From: Undaria pinnatifida | Lineage: Eukaryota > Sar > Phaeophyceae > Laminariales > Alariaceae | Reading direction: 5' to 3' | Assembly: GCA_012845835.1 (NCBI GenBank) | Contig: JABAKD010000026.1 | Location: forward strand, 10,096,199-10,160,198 | DNA: 64,000 nt | Shown here: in pieces, positions 23,660-35,329 of the stretch | Layout: every line of letters starts with the position of its first letter | Numbering within the stretch: position 1 is the first letter of the stretch | The notes under the pieces: model-generated | Seen by the model: only the letters and a program-made list of their open reading frames with translations | The model's database searches: none | What the model was told of the DNA's origin: nothing | Position numbers and translations under genes: made by a program

Positions 23660-23995
23660 TGTGACGCTGGAGGACGCTTTTTTCACTATGAAAATCGCGC
23701 ATATCAATCGAGCAACGCTCGACTCGGAGAGGCACTGGACTCCTATTGATTTGGGGACCGGCAGCATTGCTTGGGTTCCCAAACGCCTCCGAGGATACTG
23801 AGGGAACAAAGTACCGCATATCCTCCGGCCACAAGACATAGGAGGGCATTGGCAAAGTGGGGACCCTTAAGGCACGAGTCCAGTGGTAGCTTGAGTTCGT
23901 CACCGCGCTCAATTGCACACTCGAGTACCGCAAAGGCAGCGCCAACGGCATCGCCGATTTTCCCGGCCCGTTTTCCAGAGCCCGTTACGGAGTAC
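23660..23995 (+). pseudogene. RNase H relic of element 1
   Basis: In frame 3 the text ATLDSERHWTPIDL and GSIAWVPKRLRGY is typical of Ty3/gypsy RNase H around the catalytic Glu. The same domain continues as GTKYRISSGHKT and, after stops, LEFVTALNCTLEYRKGSANG, then IADF. TAG stops lie near 23841 and 23889, and the DHK motif reads GHK, so a catalytic Asp is lost. The domain normally degrades the RNA strand during reverse transcription. Confidence 0.7.
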
Positions 23996-25810
23996 AACCG
24001 TAGCGGCCTGAGAAACTTCAACCTCGTAGGGTTGACAAGCCCCAACCCCGTTGGAGTTAGCGGTATCTGCCTCCTACGGACCCGCGGGCTGCGCGCTCCC
24101 TCCTCGCCGATCCCAGGAGTCGGTTCGGGTGGACTCGCGCCCCTCGCCAAAAGCACTGTCTTGGGTGGGCTCGTACCCCACACCGAAAGCACTGCTTTGG
24201 GTGGACTCGAACCCCTCGCCAAAAGCACTGTTTTGGGTGGGCTCGTGCCCCGCACTGAATATGCTGCCTTGGGTGGGCTCCCTCTCACCTCTACCGCGTT
24301 TCACGATTTTCGCACACACGAGCCACGTATAAGGATTGACGGCCTTCCAGTTTCCCCGGGGAGATTCGTCGCTCGTGTTTCTGCCTCCGTCGCCACTACC
24401 GAAGGCTGTACCGGCCGCGGGTCGATTTCACCTGCCGCCGACACTATTTTCGCTTCGGTTTTTGCCGTACCCATCGAGGGCGGCACGGGCTCCGCAGAAG
24501 CCCTGGCTGCAGCGACGCCCATCGCACAGCCGACTTATCTATCCCGGAGTTCTTTACAGGAGACGGCCCCCGCCGCGACCACCGGTTCAACTGTGCCCGT
24601 CTCCGCCATGCTTGGCACTCCAGCCCCTCCGTCGTCGACGACGCGCCGACAAACAGCGACAACAACGGGCAATGCACCTCCGCTGAAGATTATGGATTCG
24701 GGTCCGGCGGGGCCCCTCAGTCATCTTGCGGACGAAGTACAACCCCGTCGCGAGTTCCACGGCCGCAGCCGACCCCGTCGCCACCGCGACCCCTGCTCTT
24801 GTCGACTCGCCGGTCCGCACGGTGCCACTAATTTCCGACCGCGACCACGCAGAGCCTATATGGGAACTTCTCTCTTACAGCTCACGCCTTCTCCTGGTGG
24901 CACGCCGATCGCATATGCAAGGGCGGACGCCCTTCGCAACGCTGCTGAATTGCGTTTCGCTGACTCCGTCGCGCGTTATTCACATGGCGATTGGAAGCGA
25001 GAGCAGCACGCTGAGCCAACGTGCCACGCCATGATGCGTTACGTTTCTATCGGCCGGCCATTGGTCCTGCCGCCCGACGTTTTGGCGTGCTACCTCTCGC
25101 ACAAGCGTCCCTCCTTCTCAGACATCCAGGAGCTGGCGGGTAAGGGTCGACTACATACAACCCACGACGACATCGTCCTACTCGTCCGTAACACGACACT
25201 CGCGCCAACAAGCTCTGACAAACCAAACTTTGTGGGGCGAGCTGCTTGCTTGCCAAACGACGAGCCAGTTCGCATCTACGTTCCCCTGCTCATGCGCCCT
25301 TGGATCATGCAAGCTTGTCACTCGACGGCCTCCTGCCACCTTGGTACCACGCGCACGTTGCGCATGCTGGAGCGTTTTTATTGGTGGATTGGCATGCGTG
25401 TGTGCACCCGGTGGTGGCTTCGCCACTGCTTGAAGTGCCAAGCGAAGAAAACCCCACCGCTGACTGTCCGCTGGCCCGTCATCACAATGCCTCTGCCGGA
25501 AGGTCCAGGTATCGCCGTCAGTGTTGACTACTTCGGCCCCCTTCCGGTCACACCACGAGGAAACACCTACATCCTGCTGTTCACCGATCGCTTCAGTCGT
25601 CGGGCCGACATGTTCCCCGTCATTGCCGCTGAGTTCACCGCGGAGGGTACAGCCAATATCCTGGTGAACCAATACATCCCCTTGTGGGGGTGCCCGCGCA
25701 CCATACTCTCGGACAACGAACTGCAGTTCTGCTCCAAGCTTTCACAAGCTGTATATCAGCTGTTTTGGTGTACACAAGCTTGCTACAAGCTCCTACCATC
25801 CCAACTGTAA
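23771..25810 (+). pseudogene. Element 1 pol: linker repeats and integrase N-terminal half
   Basis: This is a 679-codon open frame whose true start is unknown. Its first 80 or so codons overlap the RNase H relic in another frame. Residues 120-170 are a 12-residue repeat (GGLVPHTESTAL type). From about residue 400 it is integrase: a zinc-binding HHCC region (residues 517-556, ACHSTASCHLG to RHCLKCQAKK), then the core with Asp586 (SVDYFG) and Asp648 (LSDNE). The frame stops at 25810, but the family sequence resumes one frame over from 25767 (GVHKLATSSYHPN). The break is a one-base shift in the TTTT at 25763-25766. Integrase joins element DNA to the chromosome in the nucleus. Expected partners (protease, RT) are absent, so the copy is probably dead. 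Confidence 0.75.
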
Positions 25811-27182
25811 CGGGGGCGTTGAGCGGGTAAATCACACTATGGCACAAATGCTGGCTATGGTCGTCAACGAGCGACAAGGCGACTGGGACTTGCTTCTGCC
25901 CCACGTAGAATTCGCTTACAACAGCTCTGTCAGCGCGGCAACGGGTTCGGCGCCCAACAAGGTCCACATGGGCAGACTCCCACGGCTCCCCTTGACGATT
26001 TCAGATCGCACAGGTGTCGTGGGACACCAGAGTCTGGCCCGTGACCACCTGGCCTATTGCGATTTGGTTACCGACCAGAAAAAGCGCGCGAACGACATTG
26101 TCCGCGCACACCACGCCCTCAACGTTTCCCGTGTTAACCGCAGAAACTTCGCCTTCGCCGACGCGCTGCGTCCAGCACCTAACTTCACTGTGGGTGGTTG
26201 GGCATGGGTATACAATTCTGCCTCTACCATCCGCCAGGGTGTGAAGGCGAATACCGACGCCAAGGTACTCAAGGCCAAACTCGCGCTTAACTGGACGGGC
26301 CCATACAAGGTCCTGGCCGTCGGTCCCTGCTCCCCCGCCGAAACCCCGGACGGCTCGCTGCTCGGGAGCAACCTCCTTTATTTTGATCTCCCTTCCGACC
26401 TGCCTGGTTCGGACGCTCGTCGGGGTGAGGCCATCGAACGCTGCAAACCTTGTGCCAACCCCCACGACAGCAGGGACATGCCCAAACACCTACCGGCGGG
26501 GCTGACACAGTATGTGCTCAACAAATTTTCCAAGAATTCCCCGCCGTACCACGTCACTCAAGACGACGTTTCGACTCCCCTCCAACGGCTGGAGGTGGAG
26601 CAGATCACTGGTCATCAGTCGGTACGGGGGCGAGGTGGCGTCATCGCGGTGCTATACAAGACGCATTGTGCGGGACTCTCCGAACCGTCCTGGGAGAGGG
26701 AAATGGACCTTCACCTCTCCCGCACCCACATCTTGCGTTATTGGGCCGGAACCCTGGACCAGCACCGCCAAACCAACCGCCTTTACCGCCGAATGCGGAT
26801 CGGGGCGGCACAGCGTGAGCTCTCCCGCAACAACGGGGAACGTTTCCTAGCGCCGGGCTACGCCTGTCTTCCCCGCAACGATTGGCTCCGTCGCTACCAC
26901 GACACATTACTCCCTAAGGGAGCCCACGTTTGGTACAAGGGGGACGATGGTTTATGGTGGCTAGGAAAAATCAGCGCGAGTACTACCGAGGACAAGGTAT
27001 ACCTGGTGCGCTTTCTGGACGACCCGGGACCGATTAAACTCCCTCTTCCCCCGGCGCGCTACACGACTTGGACGGGAGCCGTACGAGGCTCTTGGTGCTT
27101 GCAAGTTCACATCGCCAGTGCGTTTCCTCGGGGAATCCAACGTAACGTAGACGAATCTCGAGGCGCCGCCGTGGCCAGTTGA
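25767..27182 (+). pseudogene. Element 1 pol: integrase C-terminal half, chromodomain, Tudor-like tail
   Basis: It opens with the last catalytic residue, Glu in NGGVERVNHTM at 25821, exactly 35 residues after Asp648 once the one-base shift is counted (DD35E). The first ATG is at 25839. Residues from that ATG: about 1-50 integrase core end (LPHVEFAYNSSV); 110-190 integrase C-terminal part; 250-302 chromodomain-like (LEVEQITGHQSV, SEPSWEREMDL, ILRYWAG); 360-410 an aromatic-rich Tudor-like module (HVWYKGDDGLWWLGKI, YLVRFLDDPGPIKL). The last two would tether the integration complex to chromatin. The frame is otherwise open to its stop. Confidence 0.75.
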
Positions 27183-28295
27183 CTTCCAAGCCACCACCGC
27201 TTCTCGATAGTTCTTCATTTGTTTGAGGTATGAGTTTTGCGCATTTATTTGTCTTTGGGTCGTTCGTAGTGTCCTGAGGGTTTTCATCGAGTTTTGGGGC
27301 GGTTCTTTCCATTTTTTTTTCCTGTCATGCCGAACCCCCTGCTCAGTGCCGGGTCAGGGTTCGGGTAAAACGCCGCTATCTGAGTCGCAGGGCTGTCGCC
27401 TTTTTGTCATTGTTCAATTTCGCCCTGCCGACGCCCTCCTCAGCCCAGAGCCGGGGGGCGACTAGTGTACGGGTCTGTGTGTCTTCTTTTATGTTTTGTG
27501 TGTTGTATTTGTTCTGCTTTGTTTTTTTTTCGTCTAAACACTTCCTCCCCTAGCGGGGCTGTAGGTGTTGACACCTTCCACCCCGGGTATTCGTCGTTTC
27601 CTCGTCTAACCCCCCGCCTTGCCGATGGCCCGCGGGAGGTTTTTCGCATGACTTCTCCCTTGTGTTAGCGCCTGTGTCCCCCTCCATATCGACGAGGGCT
27701 CGTCTCGCCATAGTACCTTTTCAGTGGTTGGTTTACCGTAGGGCCTTTCCCGCCCCCCCCCCACACCGGCGGCATGCGGCAGGTTCTAGAGCCTTTTCTC
27801 CCCCCCCCGCCACACCGGCGGCATGCGGCAGGTTTTTGATGGGTGACTATTGCCTTGCTGTAGGGTCTGCTTTTCTTTCTACTGCTTTTCTTCCCGTGTT
27901 CCTGGCTCCATAGCCAGACGGTTAGAGGTGTGGGAGTGGGGTTTGAGGAGCCGCATCTTCGACTCATGGTCTAGTTCGTAGAACCGGAGTTACCCCGAAT
28001 CTCCCATATTTCTGCATATGAGACTCATCAGGATGGGCTAGTGTTAAGATACGGCCTCGAAAGGCCTGTAGGTATCCGAATTTGAGATCATTTGGATGGG
28101 TTTCGTATGATAAGGTTGGCGGTTTATATTCGGGGAAGTTAGGAATTAGATCGGAGGCACGCGCCTCCGATCTCAGAAGCTATCCCGGGCTCTGGTGGAA
28201 ACGAATAATGGTATATCTCTACGAAGGAACGAAAGTGAGTACTCTCCGAGGACCTGCTTAATTGGCAGACCTGCAGGGGGCACTCTGTGTCCCCC
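27183..28295 (+). repeat. Element 1 3' region, probably 3' UTR plus LTR
   Basis: Downstream of the stop, a T-rich stretch and GCGGTTCTTTCC lead into about 1 kb that is clearly similar, in order, to the reverse strand of 30.64-29.59 kb. Shared blocks include CGCCCTGCCGACGCCCTCCT, CGGGGCTGTAGGTG, ACTCATGGTCTAGTTCGTA and CAGACCTGCAGGGGGCACTC. Similarity ends soon after the CACTCTGTGTCC motif. A 54-bp direct repeat with ACACCGGCGGCATGCGGCAG lies at 27.76-27.83 kb. No matching 5' copy was found, so LTR status is not proven. Confidence 0.55.
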
Positions 28296-28989
28296 ACCTC
28301 TAATTTAACAACTATACGGTACAATAACGGCGTACAACGACTCCTTACCGATAGCTCGACTACTAGGCCTCCGATCGTTTCCCAACCAACGCATGACGTG
28401 CTCGTCATGGTAGTGAGATGTGTTGGAGACCTCGGATCTGCAATGGACGGCAGGCATTGCTGTGAGTGCAAACAAAAATTGTTGCAGCAAGAATTAGGGT
28501 CATTCCCGAACTCCGGTTAACGAACCATACGCCCGGGAATCAATCTACGGTAGCCCCCCCAACGTTTTTTTAACAACGTAATCGCATGTTTCAAAACCAG
28601 CTCCCGGTCGTATCTCCTGAATTACGGTGTCCTTCGACACGCGACGTCATCGATCGATAGACCTTCAGACACACTGAAATATTTGTATACGTTTCTTTCA
28701 ACAGTATCCTTCGTTGTGTCGAACAGCCATGAAACGTTCAGTAAAGAAAATCATTGGTTTTTAAGGGGGGGATTATGGTTGAATGAGTTCCGTGTAGGTT
28801 CACTTACTATTAGTGCAGGACATCAACGACAATCTGAGTTGAAACAATCACCAGCCTGAAACATTCTCCTTTTTCAAATTCGCCTACGGGTGGCAGACGT
28901 ATGGGGAGTCGTGTTTTAGAACGCGGTATTTTTCCTGGTGAAAAAGGTGTACGTGTTATCGTCGCATTAGATCGTTCTTTACACCCAAT
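28296..28989. other. Spacer between inverted elements 1 and 2
   Basis: Short frames only, and no gene or repeat is recognised. Confidence 0.4.
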
Positions 28990-29570
28990 GACATCCTCAG
29001 TACACCCAAAGTGTGTCCTGATTCATCCCGGAGAGATACAAACAATTGTGTGGTCACAGACGACTGTGAAACAGGGTAAACCAAACAGTCGCAATTCACC
29101 CAAGGTAAAGTTAGTGAAGTGCCAGCGTACCGGGTACGAGAACACGACAAAACAAAAACTAGACTACCAGGTATAACAAAAATCAAAATAGGAAAAAGAA
29201 CAGAAAAAAATGGACAGAAAATGATAACAAAGTAAAACAAACCACAGGTGTTCTGAAGAATGTAATGCAAGAAGATCGGAAAGGAAAAGAACGCCAGGAA
29301 TTGCAATTGTCAGAGGAACACCATACGTGCTGAAGAAGAAAACAGACTAAAAAACGTCGCGAAGTGGAGAGGAAGAAAATACCATATTAAGGTCGGTGGG
29401 GAGGGAAATAAGGGAGAAAACGAAAATAAAAAAAAAAGGAAAAAAAGAAAAAACGACAACAACTCATTAGGGTCGCTTTCTTCCCGGTCCCCCCATTGAA
29501 CTCAACCAAAACAAACAAACGAAGCAGAAACTACCACTGTACACGGTGATAGCACACGCTCATCTTGATA
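28990..29570 (+). repeat. Dispersed repeat Fam-B, second copy
   Basis: It shares blocks and order with 15.56-16.08 kb: GTGTCCTGATTC, GCGTACC(G/T)GGTACGAGAACAC, GTTCTGAA and CCATACGTGCTGAAG, then an A/G-rich segment. It lies between two inverted retroelement fragments. Confidence 0.5.
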
Positions 29571-29589
29571 TATTGTGATTGAGTGAGGA

Positions 29590-32150
29590 CACAGAGTGTC
29601 TCCTGCACGTCTGCCTATTGGGCAGGTCCTCGTCAAGTTCTCACTTCCTTAACCTTAGTAGAGACGTAGCTTTAATTGTTTCCATCAGAGCCCTGGATAT
29701 CATCTGACAGATCGAGGCGCAGCCTCGTATTTCCTGGTTGTCGCAAACAGAAAGCGTTAACCTACCGTACGAAAACGACCAATTATTTACTAAACCAGGT
29801 AATTACAGGCCTTCGAAGGCCATACCTTAGCACTACTGTAGCCCACTGTAATGAGCCGCATATCCAGAAACACGGGAGATTAGGGGGAACCCCGGTTGTA
29901 CGAACTAGACCATGAGTTTAAGATGGGCTTCTGAAAATCCACTCCCACATGTTTAAGGGCCTTGCTATGAAGCCAGGAGAACGCGAAGAAAACCAGGTGA
30001 AAAAAACGCATACCCTTCAACAGCGCAAGCCACACATCAAAACCCTGCCGAGTACCGCTGGTATGGCGGGAGGGGGGACAGAAAACGCTCTACGGCAAGC
30101 AAACCAATTGCGGCAAACAAACCTCAGAACAAGGCACTATGGCAAGGCACACCCTCGTGGAAACGAAGGGGAACACAGACGTTAAAACAAGGGTGAAATC
30201 AAGCCGAAAACCTCTCGCGGGCCCCGCAAGCATTTTTGGAGGGGAGATGAGGAAATGAACATAGCCGCAATGGAAGGTGACGTCACCTACAGCCCCGTGA
30301 GAGGAAGAAGTGCTTATTGTTTAGCCAAAAAGTAGAGCGTATACAACACACAAAATGTAAGAGACACAGTCCCGTATAACCCTGTTCCACTGTACGCGCG
30401 AACACGATACCCTGGCCGCCACCCGGCTCTGGGCTCAGGAGGGCGTCGGCAGGGCGAATTTGAAATTGAACCAGAAAAAAACGATAGTCCTGTGCCCCAG
30501 ATAGCGACCTGAATACCCAGACCTCTTGGCCGATACTGAGCGGGGGGGTCGGCAGTAATAACAAAACAATGTCAGAACCGCCCCACATCCCGTCAAAACA
30601 ATAAAACAACCAGAACAAACAATCCAAGGACTAGAATTCCAACTCACAAAGGGTCGGTCTTAACAGTACGTACTGCACTTAAGTCTGTGATGAAATTTCG
30701 AGCACTTTACAGAAATCTGTGAAGGTTGAATGTTCACGAGTACGAGCCTCAGTTGACTTGCAATTTAATCATCCTCACGGCATAGAACCGGCACTATAGC
30801 AGCAACGCTCGCGGAAGACACCCATGTAGTAGTCCCCCTGGGGTCGGTCTTACGCGTAGGCGCGTGTCGGTGCTTTAGGGAGCAAAATCCATCCCCAACT
30901 CGTCGCGCCACCACGGTCAACGTGACAAACGTCTCAGCTATTGCCGTCAGCGAGCTTGTTCGGTCGGCCGCCTCGGTGCGGTCACTTTGTCAACTCGACA
31001 ACGAGAGCTCAAATGCTAACTGCGTCTTCTGCAATCAGCTTCAGCTGTCAATGACCTTGGGAACGACGCTGTTCAGTTGCTTGCGCCCGAGAGTGGTAGC
31101 ACAGCTCGAGGGGTGCCGCTGCCCAATCCTCAACACCCATGTACCTAAATTTGAGTTTTCTCCCTAAGCAAATGAAAAAAGTAACGGCCAGTTTTTCCGG
31201 GGTAAACATGTTAGGTTTTTCTCGAAAAAAAAAAAACAAATGGGGGAAAACAAATGTTTCGGAAAAAGCGAAATAATATAAATTCGTTAGGCACGACCCT
31301 ATTACATAGAAAAAAAGAAAAAAAAAACTATCGAGGAACGGTGGCGGCTTGAAAGTCAACCAGCCACAGCCGCGCTCCGATATTCATCTACTACGCTACG
31401 TTTTGGATACCCGCGGGGAGGCGTTGTCGACGTAAATTCGAAAATATCATGAGCCTTGTACGGTCCCCGTCGAAAGTCTAGCGCGCCGAAGGGAAAAGAA
31501 GTACAGTCTACCCAGCCTCCGGTCGACCGAAAATCGAACCAGATATGCCCCGCATTCAGTCGTAGTCGCGCTAATTGGTCCATGTCACTGCAACCCATCA
31601 TCTCCCTGGTACCAAATTTGAGCTCCCTTAGGAAGCACCGTGTCGTGGTAGCGACGGAGAGCGAATCGGCGCGGGGAGCACAAGCGTAGCCCGGCGCTAG
31701 AAAATATTGTCGCGGGAGAGCTTGCGCTGTGCCGCCCCGATTCGCATTCGGCGGTACAGACGATTGGTGTGGCGGTGCTGGTCCGGAGTGCCGGCCCAAT
31801 AACGCAACAGGTGGGAAAGAAAGAGGTGGTAGTCTATTTTAAGTTTTCAGGGCGGTTCAGACAGCCCAAGAAAATGTGTCTTGTATAGCCTATAACCGAG
31901 ATGACGCCACCGCGGGTCACAGACGTGTGGTCGTCGTTTGTTTTTAGGTGGTCTTTTTTTGTCAGCTCGCGGGTGTCCGAAAATAATGTGCGAAATGTAA
32001 CTGTTACGGCGGCGGTATGGCGTGGACATAAATATGCGGTGGGTCATTTTCATGGTGTTATGGGCTTTGCTTGAACTAGGCGCAGAACAAGAACGGGTTG
32101 CCGTTTTGTCTTGTCCGTGAAAACTTAAACAGTCAGCGTGGCATGGCACC
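29590..32150 (-). mobile_element. Ty3/gypsy element 2, truncated inverted relative of element 1
   Basis: On the minus strand, fragments in shifting frames match element 1's C terminus. They are RGGVISVIGY near 31,890, YWAGTPDQHRHTNR-like text at about 31,790-31,750, RMRIGAAQRKLSR, FLAPGYACAPRADSL, and the end RSVVDEYRSAAVAG (stop about 31,358). The 3' region (30,640-29,590) matches 27.28-28.29 kb. About 0.65 kb at 30.66-31.33 kb has no counterpart in element 1 and may be an insertion. Gag, RNase H and the integrase core are missing, so this is a 5'-truncated, frame-broken copy. Confidence 0.7.
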
Positions 32151-33881
32151 TTTCAAGAAGGTAGTGCAAAGCAGCACTGATAAAAATAAGCCCGGTGTTA
32201 CGCCTGTACTTCACGGTTAAGACTCTAAACATCCGCATGTCAAAATAATGTTAAAACGTGACCAACGCTATTGGCAAACCATCACATGTGTGCATGAACA
32301 CTGCTGTTGGCTTGTATTCATGTAAATCCGCATAAATTATTATCTGTGATCCTACGCGCTTGTGAGCCTCAACGATGTGAATTCGCTTTGAGTCTGAAGT
32401 TTCGGATCAATCTGCTGGAAGGAACCAAAGGTAAAGCTGAAGGAATCTGAACGCTGGACATTCCGGTGGCAAGGTGAGCGAGACGTAGGGCAACCCGCTA
32501 AGCCACTCTACCATGGTGAGCTCATGGTGACCCGTGGAATGGTTGGTGAACTGCGTGAGGGATCATTGGTGACCCGGGAAAAAGTAAGTGACCCGAACGA
32601 TAGGACATAGGCATAAGAGCACAGGGCGCAAAGTTGGAGTTTGATCTGATCAACAATGTGTCTGGAAACGTTGATGGGGAATTCGGTGCCGGTTGAACCG
32701 AGTTTTTATACTGTATCCTAGATCATAATTTTGGTGTCACGTTTTTGTCGGTGGGTTGAGGTTGATTATGTACTGACTTTAGTATGCGACAAGCATATTT
32801 CTGGAATGATCAAAGCGAGCTCTGAAGTACACTGGTTTGAGTCAAGTGATCAACCCGCAGACTGGGAACAACACGTGTGTACGCGTGTGCTGCTTGAGCC
32901 TCCCAGCTCTTGAGTCTTAAGGTGCACAAGATGAGATGATCTGTACCCTTCCTAGCGTCTGGTGAGTGCTTGTTGTGCAGTTTCATCAATGGCAGCACCG
33001 AAAAGTACGATCATCACGACCCACCACCACATATCGTCGTGACCCGCTTTGCTGACGACGCTGATGTCGCTGCTGCTACGAACAAGGTCAACAATACAGC
33101 CCTGGCCGCAAACGAGGGCATCGTAGATACTGCTGTTGTTTCGCTGGTGCTGTCAATCTTTGCAAATCTGCCCATTGATACAAGCCGTGGGGTAACTGCA
33201 ACTTCATAGCTCCAAGGGTCAATGGGAGAGCAAAGGAGTATGAGTGCGCTTGTACAAGGGTGTATTTTCGGATTGTTTTATTCCGGAACATTGCATGGAG
33301 TACACTGATTTTTCACTTTAACTCACACATGCCATTGACGGCAGCCAGAAGCAAAATCGTCATGACCGACTTTTGCCCAGCGTAAAAAGGCTGCTGTGAT
33401 ACATACGTCATTTAGGTCGATAACAGCGCAGCGCCGGCTCGTAAGGAAGAGGACACTGCCGTTGCGCCTGCTTGTGCATTGTCAACCTTTGCAAAGCTAA
33501 GCTGCCACCATCTGTGTTCTTCTGTGTCTACCTATGAAACAAGGAGGATCCTGTCACTAATTAAGTTCCCACCCTCTACCGGCTGTGCCTACGCAAGTTG
33601 ATACTATCTCTACACTACTGTTTTCAACAGGCTGTACTAAGTACGTCAACATACGGCACTTGCATTTGATAACCCATGGTCATAAAAACAACTCCTGTCA
33701 AAATATATATAAACGTCATTTATGAGTACGGCCGATTGAATTATTGAAACTTATCCTTGCAAGCTGCGTGTCCTTAAATATGTGTTTCATTTCTTATATG
33801 ATGTTTGTGAATTAAACCTGGCTGTAAATACACAGCTTCACAAGTTTTACCGGACGTCGCTCGCGCGTGTTCTATATTTTG
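32151..33881. other. No recognisable gene; weak internal duplication
   Basis: GGTGACCCG-like words recur at 32.5-32.6 kb. Two diverged segments share ACTGC(T/C)GTTG...GTCAA(T/C)CTTTGCAAA (about 33130-33175 and 33450-33495), which suggests an old duplication. No family is recognised. Confidence 0.35.
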
Positions 33882-35268
33882 TAGGGCTGTGAGTCGGCAC
33901 GGCTTATGTCGCTGACTAGTTGATAGTCGGACTTATGGTCAGTCGTAAAACGGAAGTGCCGACTATCCGACTCATTGGATTTCCTTAACTATATAAGAAG
34001 GCTTATTTAATGCTTTTTAAATGCGAGATACAGTTTTTAAAAGAATTTCTTCGGGCTGCAGATACGCCTGACACACCCTGTGACACTGCAGCGCCCAGCG
34101 GGAGATCCACACGCACACAGCCGTGGCGGAATAGCCCATTTCTCTCGACGGTGCCGACGGTGACCTCTGACGCACCCAATGCTAACGCTGAGGGCGGAGA
34201 TCCCGTCGGCGACGTTGTGGCCATTGTCGGCCCGCGGATAGCCTTGGCGAGTGCACGCGACCCCGGAAAGATGCTCGACCGCGTGGAGCATGAGCAGAGG
34301 CGTAGCAAATCGCTCAGATCCAACAACCCGCTGTGGACGTTTTTCATGGTATGCCTCAAGGACTCGCTCCCTGCCATAGTTGTGTGCAAGCTTTGCGGGG
34401 CGAACGGCGATTTCGCCGATGCCGAGGTTAGGCTCGGGTCCCCTACTCATTTGAGGCAACATCTAGCCACCAACAGAAAAGGGCATCGCGAGGCCTGAAC
34501 ATGAGGCGCGTGGGAAAGGCGGAGGCAGTGGCGAGGCCTCGAGCGTGAAGGATGCGGGGGGCATCATTGCCTACATGGACGGCGTCAAGCCACTCACGAG
34601 CAAGATGGTTCGGTTCACCATCAACTGTTCAAATAGTCGATGATTTAGGACTTACTTGCGGTCGTCATCAACGCATGCGTCTCGCACAAGGTTGGGAGAG
34701 ACATAAATAATCGAATGACACCACGGAGGGATCCAGGATCTTTCCTTCTGGGGAAAATGTTTAAACCGCTATCTTGGTGATGGGATTTTCGCTTTTTCGC
34801 TCGTATCCCCGCCAGGAAGTACTGCGCCTCAACCAATTGCTGTCACGTTCCTCTATTAAATAATCCGGGGTAGAATTACCTGGAATATGCGTTGTATTTC
34901 TTGCTTTTTGTGCATTTCTTGTGTGTATATTGAAGTTTTTTGTTTTTTTTCGCCTGAAACTCATGTGGTTTCCTAGGTAATATTTTTTGCGCTTCTCGTA
35001 CGTAACATCACGATAAAAAAAGGTACCTTTCGCTTCCGATGGCGCCTTCAGCGGCATCCTCAGGGGGCACCTCCGATGGGCCCTCCGGGGGCGCCCCCAG
35101 CGGTGCCTCCCCGGCCGAGGGGCCTTTTTTGGGTCGCTTCGCTCGCCTGACTTTAGTCGGTGAATGGGCCTGCAAAGCAAGCCGACTTATCGACTAATGT
35201 CAGCTAGTCGACTTCGCCGTCTAGCGACTAATTATTCGTCTTGAAATGAAACCGACTCACAGCTTCCT
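33882..35268 (+). mobile_element. hAT-type DNA transposon remnant
   Basis: GCTGTGAGTCGG at 33886-33897 is matched inverted by CCGACTCACAGC at 35252-35263. Both subterminal regions are dense in AGTCG/CGACT words (33.90-33.97 and 35.15-35.24 kb), as in many hAT elements. The interior has a BED zinc-finger ORF and little else, so most of the transposase has been deleted. An 8-bp target duplication could not be identified with certainty. Confidence 0.6.
34010..34498 (+). pseudogene. BED zinc finger, N terminus of a hAT transposase
   Basis: This is a 162-codon frame. From about residue 103 it reads NNPLWTFF, then VVCKLCG (Cys-x2-Cys), then THLRQHLATNRKGH (HL-x-n-H), the spacing of a BED finger, which hAT transposases use to bind transposon ends. 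About 100 low-complexity residues precede it. After the stop, another frame (34,560-34,690) reads GGIIAYMDGVKPLTSKMVRF and LLAVVINACVSHKVG, plausibly the next part of the transposase. The catalytic RNase H-like and dimerisation domains are absent, so the gene is truncated. Confidence 0.6.
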
Positions 35269-35329
35269 CAGGAAAGATATAGGTTGGTTACTCCCCTGGA
35301 TGTTGTGTACTGGTACTGTAGAACCTGCA

